From a bacterium (GTDB lineage: Bacteria > UBA9089 > UBA9088), in assembly GCA_003498085.1 (NCBI GenBank), contig DNCM01000135.1:1-17948 (forward strand): a DNA stretch of 17,948 nucleotides, in the 5' to 3' direction. The notes beneath the pieces were generated by a model. It was given only the letters and a program-made list of their open reading frames with translations, had not been told where the DNA came from and made no database searches. The position numbers were made by a program, and so were the translations under genes. Shown in pieces: positions 7,334 through 14,423 of this stretch. Every line of letters begins with the position of its first letter. The stretch's first letter is position 1.

Positions 7334-9633
7334 TGGAAATTAATAGCGATTTAGAAATTTTGGGACTTTTGAGTCAATGGAATGAGGTTTCATCGTTTTG
7401 TTTAAAAACCCTCGGCTGTCCCATTTTCATCATTGGTTCACAGGGAGAAGGGATTTCTAGGAAAGAAGAAGCAAGTGGTCCATGCCGTTATATACTTGAG
7501 ACAAAAGATGGTTATATGAGGTGTTTTTCATCATATAGGAATGCATGGCTTTCGAGAAAAGATAATGAGCCATTTATCTTTACCTGCCATTTAGGGCTAG
7601 TAAATTTTGTCTTTCCAATTATCTTTAAAAATACCATTTTGTCCTATATTATCGTCGGAGGAATTCTTACAAAGGAAAGAAAAAAGACGATACTATCTAG
7701 TGCAAAAATAATAGGTATTGAGCAAAAAAGAATAGAGACAAGCCTTTCTTCTTTAAAAATGATAGATGAGGATGAGTTTTCACATATTTTCTCATTAGCA
7801 AAACTTGCAATTTCACCCCTTATTCGTGAGATAAATGAAGAATATGGGCTTTTCTTGAAGGCAAAAGGAATAATAAAAAAAGAGGAGCTCATAAGGATAG
7901 ATGAGATAACAGGGCTACATAATAGGCTATACCTTATAAATAGGACTAAGGAGGAGATAAACAAGGCAAGTAGAAAAAAGTATCCATTATCCCTTGTAAT
8001 TTTTCGCTTTGACCAATTTAAATCTTTAATGGACATCCATGGTGAGCAGATCAAAAACTCTATACTCAAAGAGACAGCAAATATATTACTTAAATTTACA
8101 AGAAAGGAGGATGTCTTGATAAGAGACAAAGAGGATGAATTCCTCCTTCTATTACCACACACAGACCAAGACCAGGCTATGGTTCTTTCAAAAAGGATAA
8201 ATGAAAGGATAAACGATCATGTATTTTGTAGGGAACAAGGTTTAGAACTCTCACTTACAATATCCTGTGGTATTGCCCAGTTTGAGAAAGAAGTAAATGC
8301 CGAAGAGTTTATAGAAAAAGCGGACAAGGCACTTTTCTCTGCAAAAGCAAAAGGTGGAAGAAAGATTTTTCTTTCCTCAGAAATAAAAGAGGAACCAAAA
8401 AGGTGTGTTATCACTGGAATTGGGGTTGTTACTCCCATTGGTACAGGGAAAGATGAATTCTGGGAGGCGCTATCAAAAGGAAAACCTGGAATCTCAAGGA
8501 TAACTCAGTTTGATATTTCAAACATGCCTATTAAGATTGCAGGTGAGGTGAAGGATTTTGATCCTGAGAAATATATGGATAGAAAGGACATAAAAAGAAG
8601 TGATAGGGCAACACAACTAGCTATTGGTGCGACAAAACTGGCAATTGAAGATTCTTTGCTAAATCTAGAAAATGAAGATAAGGATAAAATCCAAGTAATT
8701 ATTGGTGCTGGTGTCGGAGGTCTTGCCTTTGCTGAGGAACAGGTTGCAAAATTTATTAAAGATGGTCCAGAGAAGATAAGCCCCTTTCTTTCTATTATTA
8801 CCTTTTCGGGTGCACTTTCTTCAATGGTCTCCTTGGCAATAGGGGTTAAGGGACCATCAATTACAGTCTCAACGGGTTGCCCTGCTGGAACAGATGCAAT
8901 AGGCTATGGATTTGAGGCTGTAAAGAATTGTGAAGCGGAGGTAGTTATTGCGGGAGGAGCAGAGGCACCTATCAGACCTGTTGTTATTCATTCATTTTAT
9001 GCTATGAACGCCCTTTCTTTAAGAAATGATGAGCCAGAGAAGGCATCCCGTCCATTCGATGCAAAAAGGGATGGTTTTGTCATTGCAGAGGGAGCAGGGA
9101 TTGTAATATTGGAGGAGCTTGAACATGCTTTAAAAAGGGGTGCTAACATCTACGGTGAAGTTATAGGATATGCCAGCACAAACGATGCATACCACATGAC
9201 AGCACCAGCGCCAGATGGAAAAGCAGCATCCCAATGTTTCAGGCTTGCATTGGAAGGAGCAGGTATAAAACCAATGGATGTTGACTATATAAATTCACAT
9301 GGTTCTTCTACACCTCTTAATGATAAGACAGAAACAATAATTATTAAGGATGTTTTTGGTGAATATGCTTATAAGATTCCTGTTTCGTCGACAAAATCCA
9401 TGCTTGGTCATTCGATTGGTGCAACTGGTGCTGTTGAGGCAATCATTTGTTGTTTGGCAACAGAAAATGGCTTCATCCCACCAACAATAAACTACGAATT
9501 TCCAGATCCAGGGTGTGATTTAGACTATGTTCCAAGTATAGGGAGAAAGGCCGATATAAATATAGCATTTACAAATTCCTTTGGCTTTGGAGGTAAGAAT
9601 TCGGCATTGATCATTAAAAAATATATAAAGTAA
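7333..9633 (+). CDS. PocR sensor - degenerate GGDEF - FabF/KS-alpha-type ketosynthase fusion
   Basis: A 766-residue three-domain protein. Residues 10-165: PocR-type sensory domain, with Cys51 (GPCRY), Cys64 (MRCFSSY), TCHLGL containing Cys85-His86, then FVFPI and a YIIVGGIL strand. Residues 180-355: GGDEF fold (DEITGLHNRLYL at the start; ADKALFSAKAKGGRK at the end), but the signature is KEDEF (266-270) in place of GGDEF, so cyclase activity is probably lost. The inhibitory I-site RxxD is intact as R257KED260, exactly five residues before KEDEF. Residues 357-766: a full-length 3-oxoacyl synthase with Cys516 (STGCPAG), His656 (NSHGSSTP), Lys688 and His693 (KSMLGHS) and NSFGFGG. I chose ATG 7333 (TAATG with the upstream stop) over GTG 7315. 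No in-frame ATG, GTG or TTG lies near the GGDEF-KS junction, so KS cannot be made separately by an internal start there. The protein probably extends an acyl chain under ligand and c-di-GMP control; the second half of this is inference. Confidence 0.85.
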   Translation: MEINSDLEILGLLSQWNEVSSFCLKTLGCPIFIIGSQGEGISRKEEASGPCRYILETKDGYMRCFSSYRNAWLSRKDNEPFIFTCHLGLVNFVFPIIFKNTILSYIIVGGILTKERKKTILSSAKIIGIEQKRIETSLSSLKMIDEDEFSHIFSLAKLAISPLIREINEEYGLFLKAKGIIKKEELIRIDEITGLHNRLYLINRTKEEINKASRKKYPLSLVIFRFDQFKSLMDIHGEQIKNSILKETANILLKFTRKEDVLIRDKEDEFLLLLPHTDQDQAMVLSKRINERINDHVFCREQGLELSLTISCGIAQFEKEVNAEEFIEKADKALFSAKAKGGRKIFLSSEIKEEPKRCVITGIGVVTPIGTGKDEFWEALSKGKPGISRITQFDISNMPIKIAGEVKDFDPEKYMDRKDIKRSDRATQLAIGATKLAIEDSLLNLENEDKDKIQVIIGAGVGGLAFAEEQVAKFIKDGPEKISPFLSIITFSGALSSMVSLAIGVKGPSITVSTGCPAGTDAIGYGFEAVKNCEAEVVIAGGAEAPIRPVVIHSFYAMNALSLRNDEPEKASRPFDAKRDGFVIAEGAGIVILEELEHALKRGANIYGEVIGYASTNDAYHMTAPAPDGKAASQCFRLALEGAGIKPMDVDYINSHGSSTPLNDKTETIIIKDVFGEYAYKIPVSSTKSMLGHSIGATGAVEAIICCLATENGFIPPTINYEFPDPGCDLDYVPSIGRKADINIAFTNSFGFGGKNSALIIKKYIK

Positions 9634-9649
9634 AGAGGAGGTTATAAAT
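9634..9649 (+). promoter_or_regulatory. Strong Shine-Dalgarno for the first methyltransferase
   Basis: The 16-base gap after the ketosynthase stop holds AGAGGAGGTT at an ideal distance before ATG 9650. Together with AAGGAGG before ATG 10798 it shows that this organism uses canonical Shine-Dalgarno initiation for internal operon genes, unlike the two promoter-proximal genes. Confidence 0.75.
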
Positions 9650-10231
9650 ATGAACTTCACAACAGTTTATGTAGGATTTCTTGTTGTTTCAAGTATCTTT
9701 AGAATGAAAAGTCTAATCTGGGCATATTCTAAGGTTGAAGATGAAGAGCCCGTTGAGACTAAAAAAACTATAACTTATATGATCATGCTCTTCTTATACA
9801 TTACTATATTTCTATGTGCACCATTGGAGTATTTTTTCATAGACTATCCGAAGGAGGTCAATTTATTGGTAAGTTTGATAGGGTTTCTTATCTATGTATC
9901 TATCGTCCCACTAAGAAGATGGGCAGTTGAATCTTTGGGAAGATTTATGAGTCCTGACATAGAAATAAAAAAGAACCATCAACTTATAAAAAGTGGTCCA
10001 TATAGATACATTCGCCATCCATTAGCATTATGTATAATCCTTGAAGCTGTCTCCCTCTGTCTTATTCCAAATTCTTATTTCTCATTAACATTGGCCTTAG
10101 TAATTTTTGTCCCATTTATGATTGTTAGAATCCATATTGAGGAAAAAGCTTTAATAGGCAAATTTGGCGATGAGTATCTTTCTTATATAAAAGAGATAGG
10201 AGGATTGTTCCCTAAAATAAAAATCAGATGA
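9650..10231 (+). CDS. ICMT/PEMT-like integral membrane methyltransferase (copy 1)
   Basis: A 193-residue membrane protein of the isoprenylcysteine carboxyl methyltransferase-like family. Hydrophobic segments lie at about 4-18, 42-58, 72-88 and 125-160. The cofactor motif GPYRYIRHP is at 116-124 and the late E-E-K...FG-x-x-Y-x-x-Y signature at 164-180; both are hallmarks of SAM binding in this family. In bacteria, ICMT-like enzymes are seen beside polyketide synthases making lipidic products: BpsB of Bacillus is reported to O-methylate alkylpyrones. That precedent and the upstream ketosynthase suggest methylation of a lipid-like product at the membrane. The N-terminal stretch 28-40 (VEDEEPVETKK) is a charged cytosolic loop. 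The next gene, a paralogue, starts within its stop codon (ATGA). Confidence 0.8.
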   Translation: MNFTTVYVGFLVVSSIFRMKSLIWAYSKVEDEEPVETKKTITYMIMLFLYITIFLCAPLEYFFIDYPKEVNLLVSLIGFLIYVSIVPLRRWAVESLGRFMSPDIEIKKNHQLIKSGPYRYIRHPLALCIILEAVSLCLIPNSYFSLTLALVIFVPFMIVRIHIEEKALIGKFGDEYLSYIKEIGGLFPKIKIR

Positions 10232-10794
10232 ATTTTACTTACATTTATCTTTTTTTCTTGGCTGTTTTTCTTTTCTTTCGTTTTATAAGGAATAGGGCAA
10301 CACAAAATAGGCAGGATGGAGATGTCCATTCAAGTTGGATACTTCCTTTTCAATTCTGGTTTTATATCATTATCATCATATTGACCATTGTAGAGTTTTT
10401 TACTATAGAAAGAAAAATCAATCTTTCTGTTAGCATCTTTGGCTTTTTAATATGTATTTTAGGGATATTGGGGAGGGAGTGGGCAATCAAGGCACTTGGC
10501 AATTTTTGGACTGCAGATATTAGGATAAAGAAGGATCACAAATTGATCAAAGATGGACCTTATAAATATGTAAGGCACCCAAACCTTTTATGTTTATTGC
10601 TTGAAATAAACGGTTTATGTTTTATCCCAAATTCATATTATTCTTTAATCTTTGTCTGGATCGTTTATTTCCCTTTAATTTTATTGAGAATTTACTTTGA
10701 GGAGAAAGTATTACTTGATGTTTTTGGTAATGAATATGATAATTATAAAAGAGAGGTTTTCGCACTTTTGCCAATAAAAATGGTAAGGAGGTAA
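10228..10794 (+). CDS. ICMT/PEMT-like integral membrane methyltransferase (copy 2)
   Basis: A 188-residue paralogue of the preceding gene. It shares the same opening (MNFT-x-x-Y), the same layout of membrane segments, the SAM motif GPYKYVRHP at 110-118, the FIPNSYYSL segment and the EEK...FGNEYDNY signature at 158-173. The two copies are clearly related but diverged (I judge under half identical), so this is an old tandem duplication with possible division of labour: two methylation sites or two substrates. It is coupled by ATGA to copy 1. Compared with copy 1 it lacks the acidic loop near residue 30, having the basic RNRATQNRQD instead. A phospholipid methyltransferase role is the main alternative; the operon context favours a polyketide or lipid product. 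Confidence 0.8.
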   Translation: MNFTYIYLFFLAVFLFFRFIRNRATQNRQDGDVHSSWILPFQFWFYIIIIILTIVEFFTIERKINLSVSIFGFLICILGILGREWAIKALGNFWTADIRIKKDHKLIKDGPYKYVRHPNLLCLLLEINGLCFIPNSYYSLIFVWIVYFPLILLRIYFEEKVLLDVFGNEYDNYKREVFALLPIKMVRR

Positions 10795-10797
10795 AGA

Positions 10798-10923
10798 ATG
10801 AAAAAGTATCTCTTGTTTTCGGTATTACCAGCAATGGTATTTTCTGCGGGTTATGAGTTTGGGGGTTTAGGAGCAAGGAGTATTGGAATGGGAGGAGCAT
10901 TCATTGGCTTAGCTGATGAATAG
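10798..10923 (+). pseudogene. Truncated 5' end of a PorV/UPF0164-like outer-membrane protein gene
   Basis: A 41-codon frame with a very strong Shine-Dalgarno (AAGGAGG) ahead of ATG 10798. It encodes a good signal peptide (MKKYLLFSVLPAMVFSA) followed by GYEFGGLGARSIGMGGAFIG and then LADE and TAG. The block after the signal peptide is the conserved N-terminus of PorV/UPF0164/FadL-like beta-barrel proteins, which normally continue into a WNPAGL-type motif within about ten residues. Here the homology stops exactly where two stop codons appear (10921 and six bases later), and the next gene begins at 10930. I read this as the beginning of a roughly 300-residue gene whose remainder was deleted. The alternative is that the short product, about 24 residues after processing, is still made, since initiation signals and signal peptide are intact. 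Confidence 0.7.
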
Positions 10924-10929
10924 ATTTAA

Positions 10930-11352
10930 ATGGTCAATCTTAAAAGTGAGATTATAATTAATAAAAGTCTCGATGAGGTCTTTCAAGTAGTAATAGATGT
11001 AGAAAGATGGGGAGAGTTTCTTCCAACACACAAAAATATGAAAATCCTGTCTTCGGAGGATAACAGGATATTGATTGAATGGAGGATGAGTGGGTTAAGG
11101 CTAAAAACTATTATCACTATAGATAGAACAAATAAAAAAATGACTACAGAGCAAGTATCAGGATTAGTAAAAGGTCTTAAGGCAGAATATATATTTGAAG
11201 AAGAGGAAAATAAAACAAGGCTCTCTTTGGTTCATCAATTCAAATCAACCACTCCAATTATTGGAAGACTGATTGAATTAATAGTGATAAAGTCTTTAAG
11301 AAAACTTAGGCAAAATACATTGAACAGAATAAGAGAAAGAGTGGAAAGATGA
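10930..11352 (+). CDS. SRPBCC-fold protein, polyketide cyclase/aromatase-like (copy 2)
   Basis: A 140-residue paralogue of the protein at 6908-7333. Matching blocks include VFQVVIDVERWGEFLPTHK against VFSFVSDFESWPKFIPTYK, and LVHQFKSTTPIIGRLIE against LVHKFRHKIPIIGDLIA, with the same length and C-terminal amphipathic helix. It therefore has the same hydrophobic-cavity fold and probably acts on or carries the product of the ketosynthase pathway. No Shine-Dalgarno is visible before ATG 10930, only TAGATTTAA. Translation may rely on ribosomes terminating at the remnant gene just upstream, so that remnant may be kept because it drives expression here. The 3' end is coupled to the histidine kinase gene by ATGA. 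Confidence 0.72.
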   Translation: MVNLKSEIIINKSLDEVFQVVIDVERWGEFLPTHKNMKILSSEDNRILIEWRMSGLRLKTIITIDRTNKKMTTEQVSGLVKGLKAEYIFEEEENKTRLSLVHQFKSTTPIIGRLIELIVIKSLRKLRQNTLNRIRERVER

Positions 11353-13466
11353 TATATTCAGGTTTTTTATTGTTTTGTGCATTGGTTAATTTATCTTTAG
11401 GCTTGTTTGTTTTAAGCAGGGAGAGCAAACAAGTGGTAAATAGGACATTCTGTTATTGGTTAATCTCTATGACCATATGGCACATCATGGACTTTGGGCT
11501 TTCCATATCTCCAAATGATGAATTTGCCCTAAAATGGATTAAGGTAATGCTTACAGGTGTATTCTTTATCCCTTCAACATTCTATCATTTTGTTGTCTCT
11601 TTTCTTAAAGAAAAAGGAAAAATGAGATATTATTTCATTCCAATAGGCTATATTATAAGTTTTTTGTTCATCCCATTAAGCTTATCTGGATTTTTAGTTG
11701 ATGGTGTAATCTCTTTTAAGACTGGAGGATATTTCCCACAATTTGCGGACACACCATTTCCTCAAATGCTCCTCTTTTTCTTCTATAGCTGGACATTGGC
11801 TGGTACATTCTTGCTTATAAGGAGGTTCATAAGGACAAAATCTGCAATAGAGAAGAGCCAACTGAAGTATGTCATAATTGGCTTAGCAATAGCCATTTTA
11901 GGTGGCATCTTTAACTTTGCTTTGGCATTGGGAGGAAAAAAGATATTTCCTATTGGAAATTTGGCAGAGATTGTATTTGTTGGAATGACTGCTATTGCTA
12001 TTGTCCGCTACCATCTTATGAACATCGATGTTTTTATAAGACCAGGAATTGCCTATGTCGCACTTACAGGTTTAGTAACAGCCTTCTGGCTTTCTTCTAT
12101 CTTTATCTTTGAAAGAATCCTTCATATTGCCCCTTTTCCATCAAGGATATTGGGTGTATTTGTCGTTGTCTTTATCTTTAGTATCCTTAAGGAGAAAATA
12201 CAATTTATTGTTGACAAATTATTCTATAGGGAACACCAAGAGCTTTCTTTGGCAACAACAAAGGTAGCAGAAGAACTTTCATCTACAATTGATCCCGATA
12301 TAATTGTCCCTTGCTGTATGAACATAATCTATGAAACCATCCACCCAGAATCTGTTTCATTATTTTTCCTTTCTCCTGACAAAAGGTTCTATGAACTAAG
12401 ATATGTATTTGGTAAGGATGTAAAGGATGTCTATCTTTCGTCTAACGATCCATTAGTAAAGGCTCTAATAAGAAATAGAAGGGAGTTACTTAAAGAAGAG
12501 ATAGAGAGTCATCCATTACTCAGAGATCTAAGAGAAAAGACGATAAAAGTAGTAGAGAAAATAAATGCAGAAATTGTAGTACCCCTCTTTTTTGGTGATG
12601 AGCTGATTGGAATTTTAAACATTGGAGAAAAAAAGACAGGTTACTATACCTATCCTGAAATAAAGTTTCTTTCAACAGCTGCAAAGGAACTTGCAATCAC
12701 CTTGGAAAATACAAGGCTTTATTCAGAGCTTAAGGAGAAAACAAAAGAATTAGAAAAAGCAAACCAGGCAAAGAGTGAATTTCTAAATATCGTCTCCCAT
12801 GAGCTAAAAACACCACTTGCAATAATTATTGGACAGATCTCTCTCATCAAGAGTGGTGCTTATGGGGATATTACTAAAGGACAAGGAGAGTCCTTAAAAA
12901 AGATAGAAGAAAAGGGAATTAAGCTTAATTCTCTAATCGTTGATATCTTAAACATGGCTGCCCTTGAAAAGGGCAGAGAGTACGAAGTTGAAATAGGAAG
13001 AGTCGATGTAAAAAGGGTCATCGATAAGACAGTAAAAAATTTTGGGCTAATTGCTCATAACAAAGGCCTTGATATAGAAATAGACATTCCAAAGAAAATT
13101 CCACTCATTATGTCCGATTCAAACAGGATAGAAGATATCCTCTATAGGCTCATTGACAATGCAGTAAAGTTCACCCCATCTGGAGGGATAATTACAATTG
13201 GTGCAATGGAAGATGAAAACAACATAGAGATCTTCGTAAAAGATACGGGAATTGGGATAAAGGATGAATACAAAGAAAAGATATTTGAAAGGTTCTTTCA
13301 AGTAGATACATCTTCCACACGTAGATATGGTGGTATGGGACTTGGTCTTACAATAGCAAATGAATTGGCAAAGGCATTAGGAGGAAAGATAGAAGTTGAA
13401 TCAGAATTTAAGAAGGGAAGTAAATTTTCTCTTTTGCTCCCACAAAAAATAGAGAAATATCCTTAA
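11349..13466 (+). CDS. Membrane sensor histidine kinase (7TM - GAF - HisKA - HATPase)
   Basis: A 705-residue hybrid-free sensor kinase. Residues 1-285 contain about seven to nine hydrophobic segments and the YHLMNIDVFIRP motif typical of the histidine-kinase N-terminal 7TM region. Residues about 295-460 form a GAF-like domain (IVVPLFFGDELIGILNIGEK). A short coiled linker (SELKEKTKELEKANQAK) leads to HisKA with the phospho-acceptor His484 in SHELKTPL. The ATPase domain has N-box Asn604 (IDNAVKFTP), G1 Asp632 (DTGIGI), an F-box FERFF and G2 GMGLGL. All catalytic elements look intact. It is coupled by ATGA to the second SRPBCC gene, and no response regulator follows, so its partner is elsewhere. 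Its place as last gene of the ketosynthase operon suggests it senses the product, the membrane state or the inducing signal. Confidence 0.88.
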   Translation: MIYSGFLLFCALVNLSLGLFVLSRESKQVVNRTFCYWLISMTIWHIMDFGLSISPNDEFALKWIKVMLTGVFFIPSTFYHFVVSFLKEKGKMRYYFIPIGYIISFLFIPLSLSGFLVDGVISFKTGGYFPQFADTPFPQMLLFFFYSWTLAGTFLLIRRFIRTKSAIEKSQLKYVIIGLAIAILGGIFNFALALGGKKIFPIGNLAEIVFVGMTAIAIVRYHLMNIDVFIRPGIAYVALTGLVTAFWLSSIFIFERILHIAPFPSRILGVFVVVFIFSILKEKIQFIVDKLFYREHQELSLATTKVAEELSSTIDPDIIVPCCMNIIYETIHPESVSLFFLSPDKRFYELRYVFGKDVKDVYLSSNDPLVKALIRNRRELLKEEIESHPLLRDLREKTIKVVEKINAEIVVPLFFGDELIGILNIGEKKTGYYTYPEIKFLSTAAKELAITLENTRLYSELKEKTKELEKANQAKSEFLNIVSHELKTPLAIIIGQISLIKSGAYGDITKGQGESLKKIEEKGIKLNSLIVDILNMAALEKGREYEVEIGRVDVKRVIDKTVKNFGLIAHNKGLDIEIDIPKKIPLIMSDSNRIEDILYRLIDNAVKFTPSGGIITIGAMEDENNIEIFVKDTGIGIKDEYKEKIFERFFQVDTSSTRRYGGMGLGLTIANELAKALGGKIEVESEFKKGSKFSLLLPQKIEKYP

Positions 13467-13475
13467 CCTCTATTT
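13447..13475 (-). terminator. Possible weak terminator of the minus-strand operon
   Basis: AAATAGAG at 13447-13454 and CTCTATTT at 13468-13475 are perfect 8-base inverted repeats around a 13-base loop. Read on the minus strand, the stem is followed by a run that extends the T tract to six, as in an intrinsic terminator, about 45 bases after the bioB stop. The stem is mostly A-T, so it would be weak. It overlaps the last codons of the histidine kinase gene. No stronger hairpin is visible between the two converging operons. Confidence 0.3.
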
Positions 13476-13520
13476 CGTAAGTCTATGTCCAAAAATCATC
13501 AAAAATCAATCTTCTAGGAG

Positions 13521-14408
13521 TTAAGCCCAAAGTCTTTTTATTTCCTCAATAAGTTTATAATCATCCTCTACGGGTCTTCCCTTTACGGTCAAATACTCCC
13601 CAATGATCATAGCATTTGCTCCAGCAAAAAATGCCGTTGCCTCAAATGGCCCTAAGCTTTCCCTTCCTCCTGCAAGTCTTATTGTTTTATTCTTCAGGAT
13701 AATCCTAAATATTGCAATTGTCCTTATGGCATCAATTGGAGAGATTGGAAGCATATTTTCAAAAGGTGTATCTTTTATGGGTATAAGGATGTTTATTGGA
13801 ACAGAATCAACACCAAGGCTCTTTAATAGATTCGCCATATCCAGTCTATCCTTCCATGTTTCTCCCATACCAATGATTCCACCACTGCATGTTTCAAATC
13901 CTAAATTTTTTGCAACTTCAAGCGTCTTTATCTTTTCATAGAAAGTGTATGTTGAAACAACATTTCTAAAATACCTTTCTGATGTCTCGATATTGTGATG
14001 ATACCTTGAAAGGCCAGCATCCTTAAGATGCATGAATTCATCCTTATCTAGCCTTCCCAAAGATGCACAGACAGAAATTTTCTCCTTTAGCTCAGATATT
14101 GCATCTGTAATTACATCAAGTTCTTTCTTATTCGGCTTTCTTCCACTTATAACGATTCCAAATCTTTCTGCGCCAATTTCCTTTGCATATTCTCCCCTTT
14201 TTACAATTTCTTCTTTTGTTTTTAGAGGATACCTTTCAATGTCTGTTTTGTAATGGCTTGATTGTGAGCAAAATTTGCAGTCTTCAGGACAAACACCAGA
14301 TTTTGCATTCATTATACTGCATAGGTCTAAAGCTAACTTATACTTTCTCCTTTGATCATTTGCCATGAGGATAAGTTCATCTACTGGTATATCTAATAAA
14401 CTTTTCAT
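13521..14408 (-). CDS. bioB: Biotin synthase (radical SAM)
   Basis: A 295-residue BioB, slightly short for the family (about 310-345). The radical-SAM cluster motif CxxxCxxC is at Cys40, Cys44 and Cys47 (GVCPEDCKFCSQS). Auxiliary-cluster positions corresponding to E. coli Cys128 and Cys188 are present as Cys114 (VCASLGRL) and Cys174 (ETCSGGIIGMGET), and the arginine equivalent to Arg260 lies in IRLAGGRE (about residue 244). The position of E. coli Cys97 is Gly84 (ERFGIVISGR), and the substrate loop reads RYHHNIETS rather than RYNHNLDTS. These traits look like BioB of anaerobes such as clostridia. BioB inserts sulfur into dethiobiotin to make biotin. No bioA, bioD or bioF is nearby. The gene starts at ATG 14408, 15 bases after the ybaB stop, with no clear Shine-Dalgarno, so it is probably part of the dnaX-ybaB transcript. 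Confidence 0.88.
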   Translation of the reverse strand: MKSLLDIPVDELILMANDQRRKYKLALDLCSIMNAKSGVCPEDCKFCSQSSHYKTDIERYPLKTKEEIVKRGEYAKEIGAERFGIVISGRKPNKKELDVITDAISELKEKISVCASLGRLDKDEFMHLKDAGLSRYHHNIETSERYFRNVVSTYTFYEKIKTLEVAKNLGFETCSGGIIGMGETWKDRLDMANLLKSLGVDSVPINILIPIKDTPFENMLPISPIDAIRTIAIFRIILKNKTIRLAGGRESLGPFEATAFFAGANAMIIGEYLTVKGRPVEDDYKLIEEIKRLWA

Positions 14409-14423
14409 ATTGTAGCTGGATAG

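Noticed and set aside
7644..8162. 172-codon open frame on the minus strand inside the KS fusion gene
   Set aside because: It is antisense to conserved PocR and GGDEF coding sequence, and its product is Ser/Ile-rich low-complexity without motifs.
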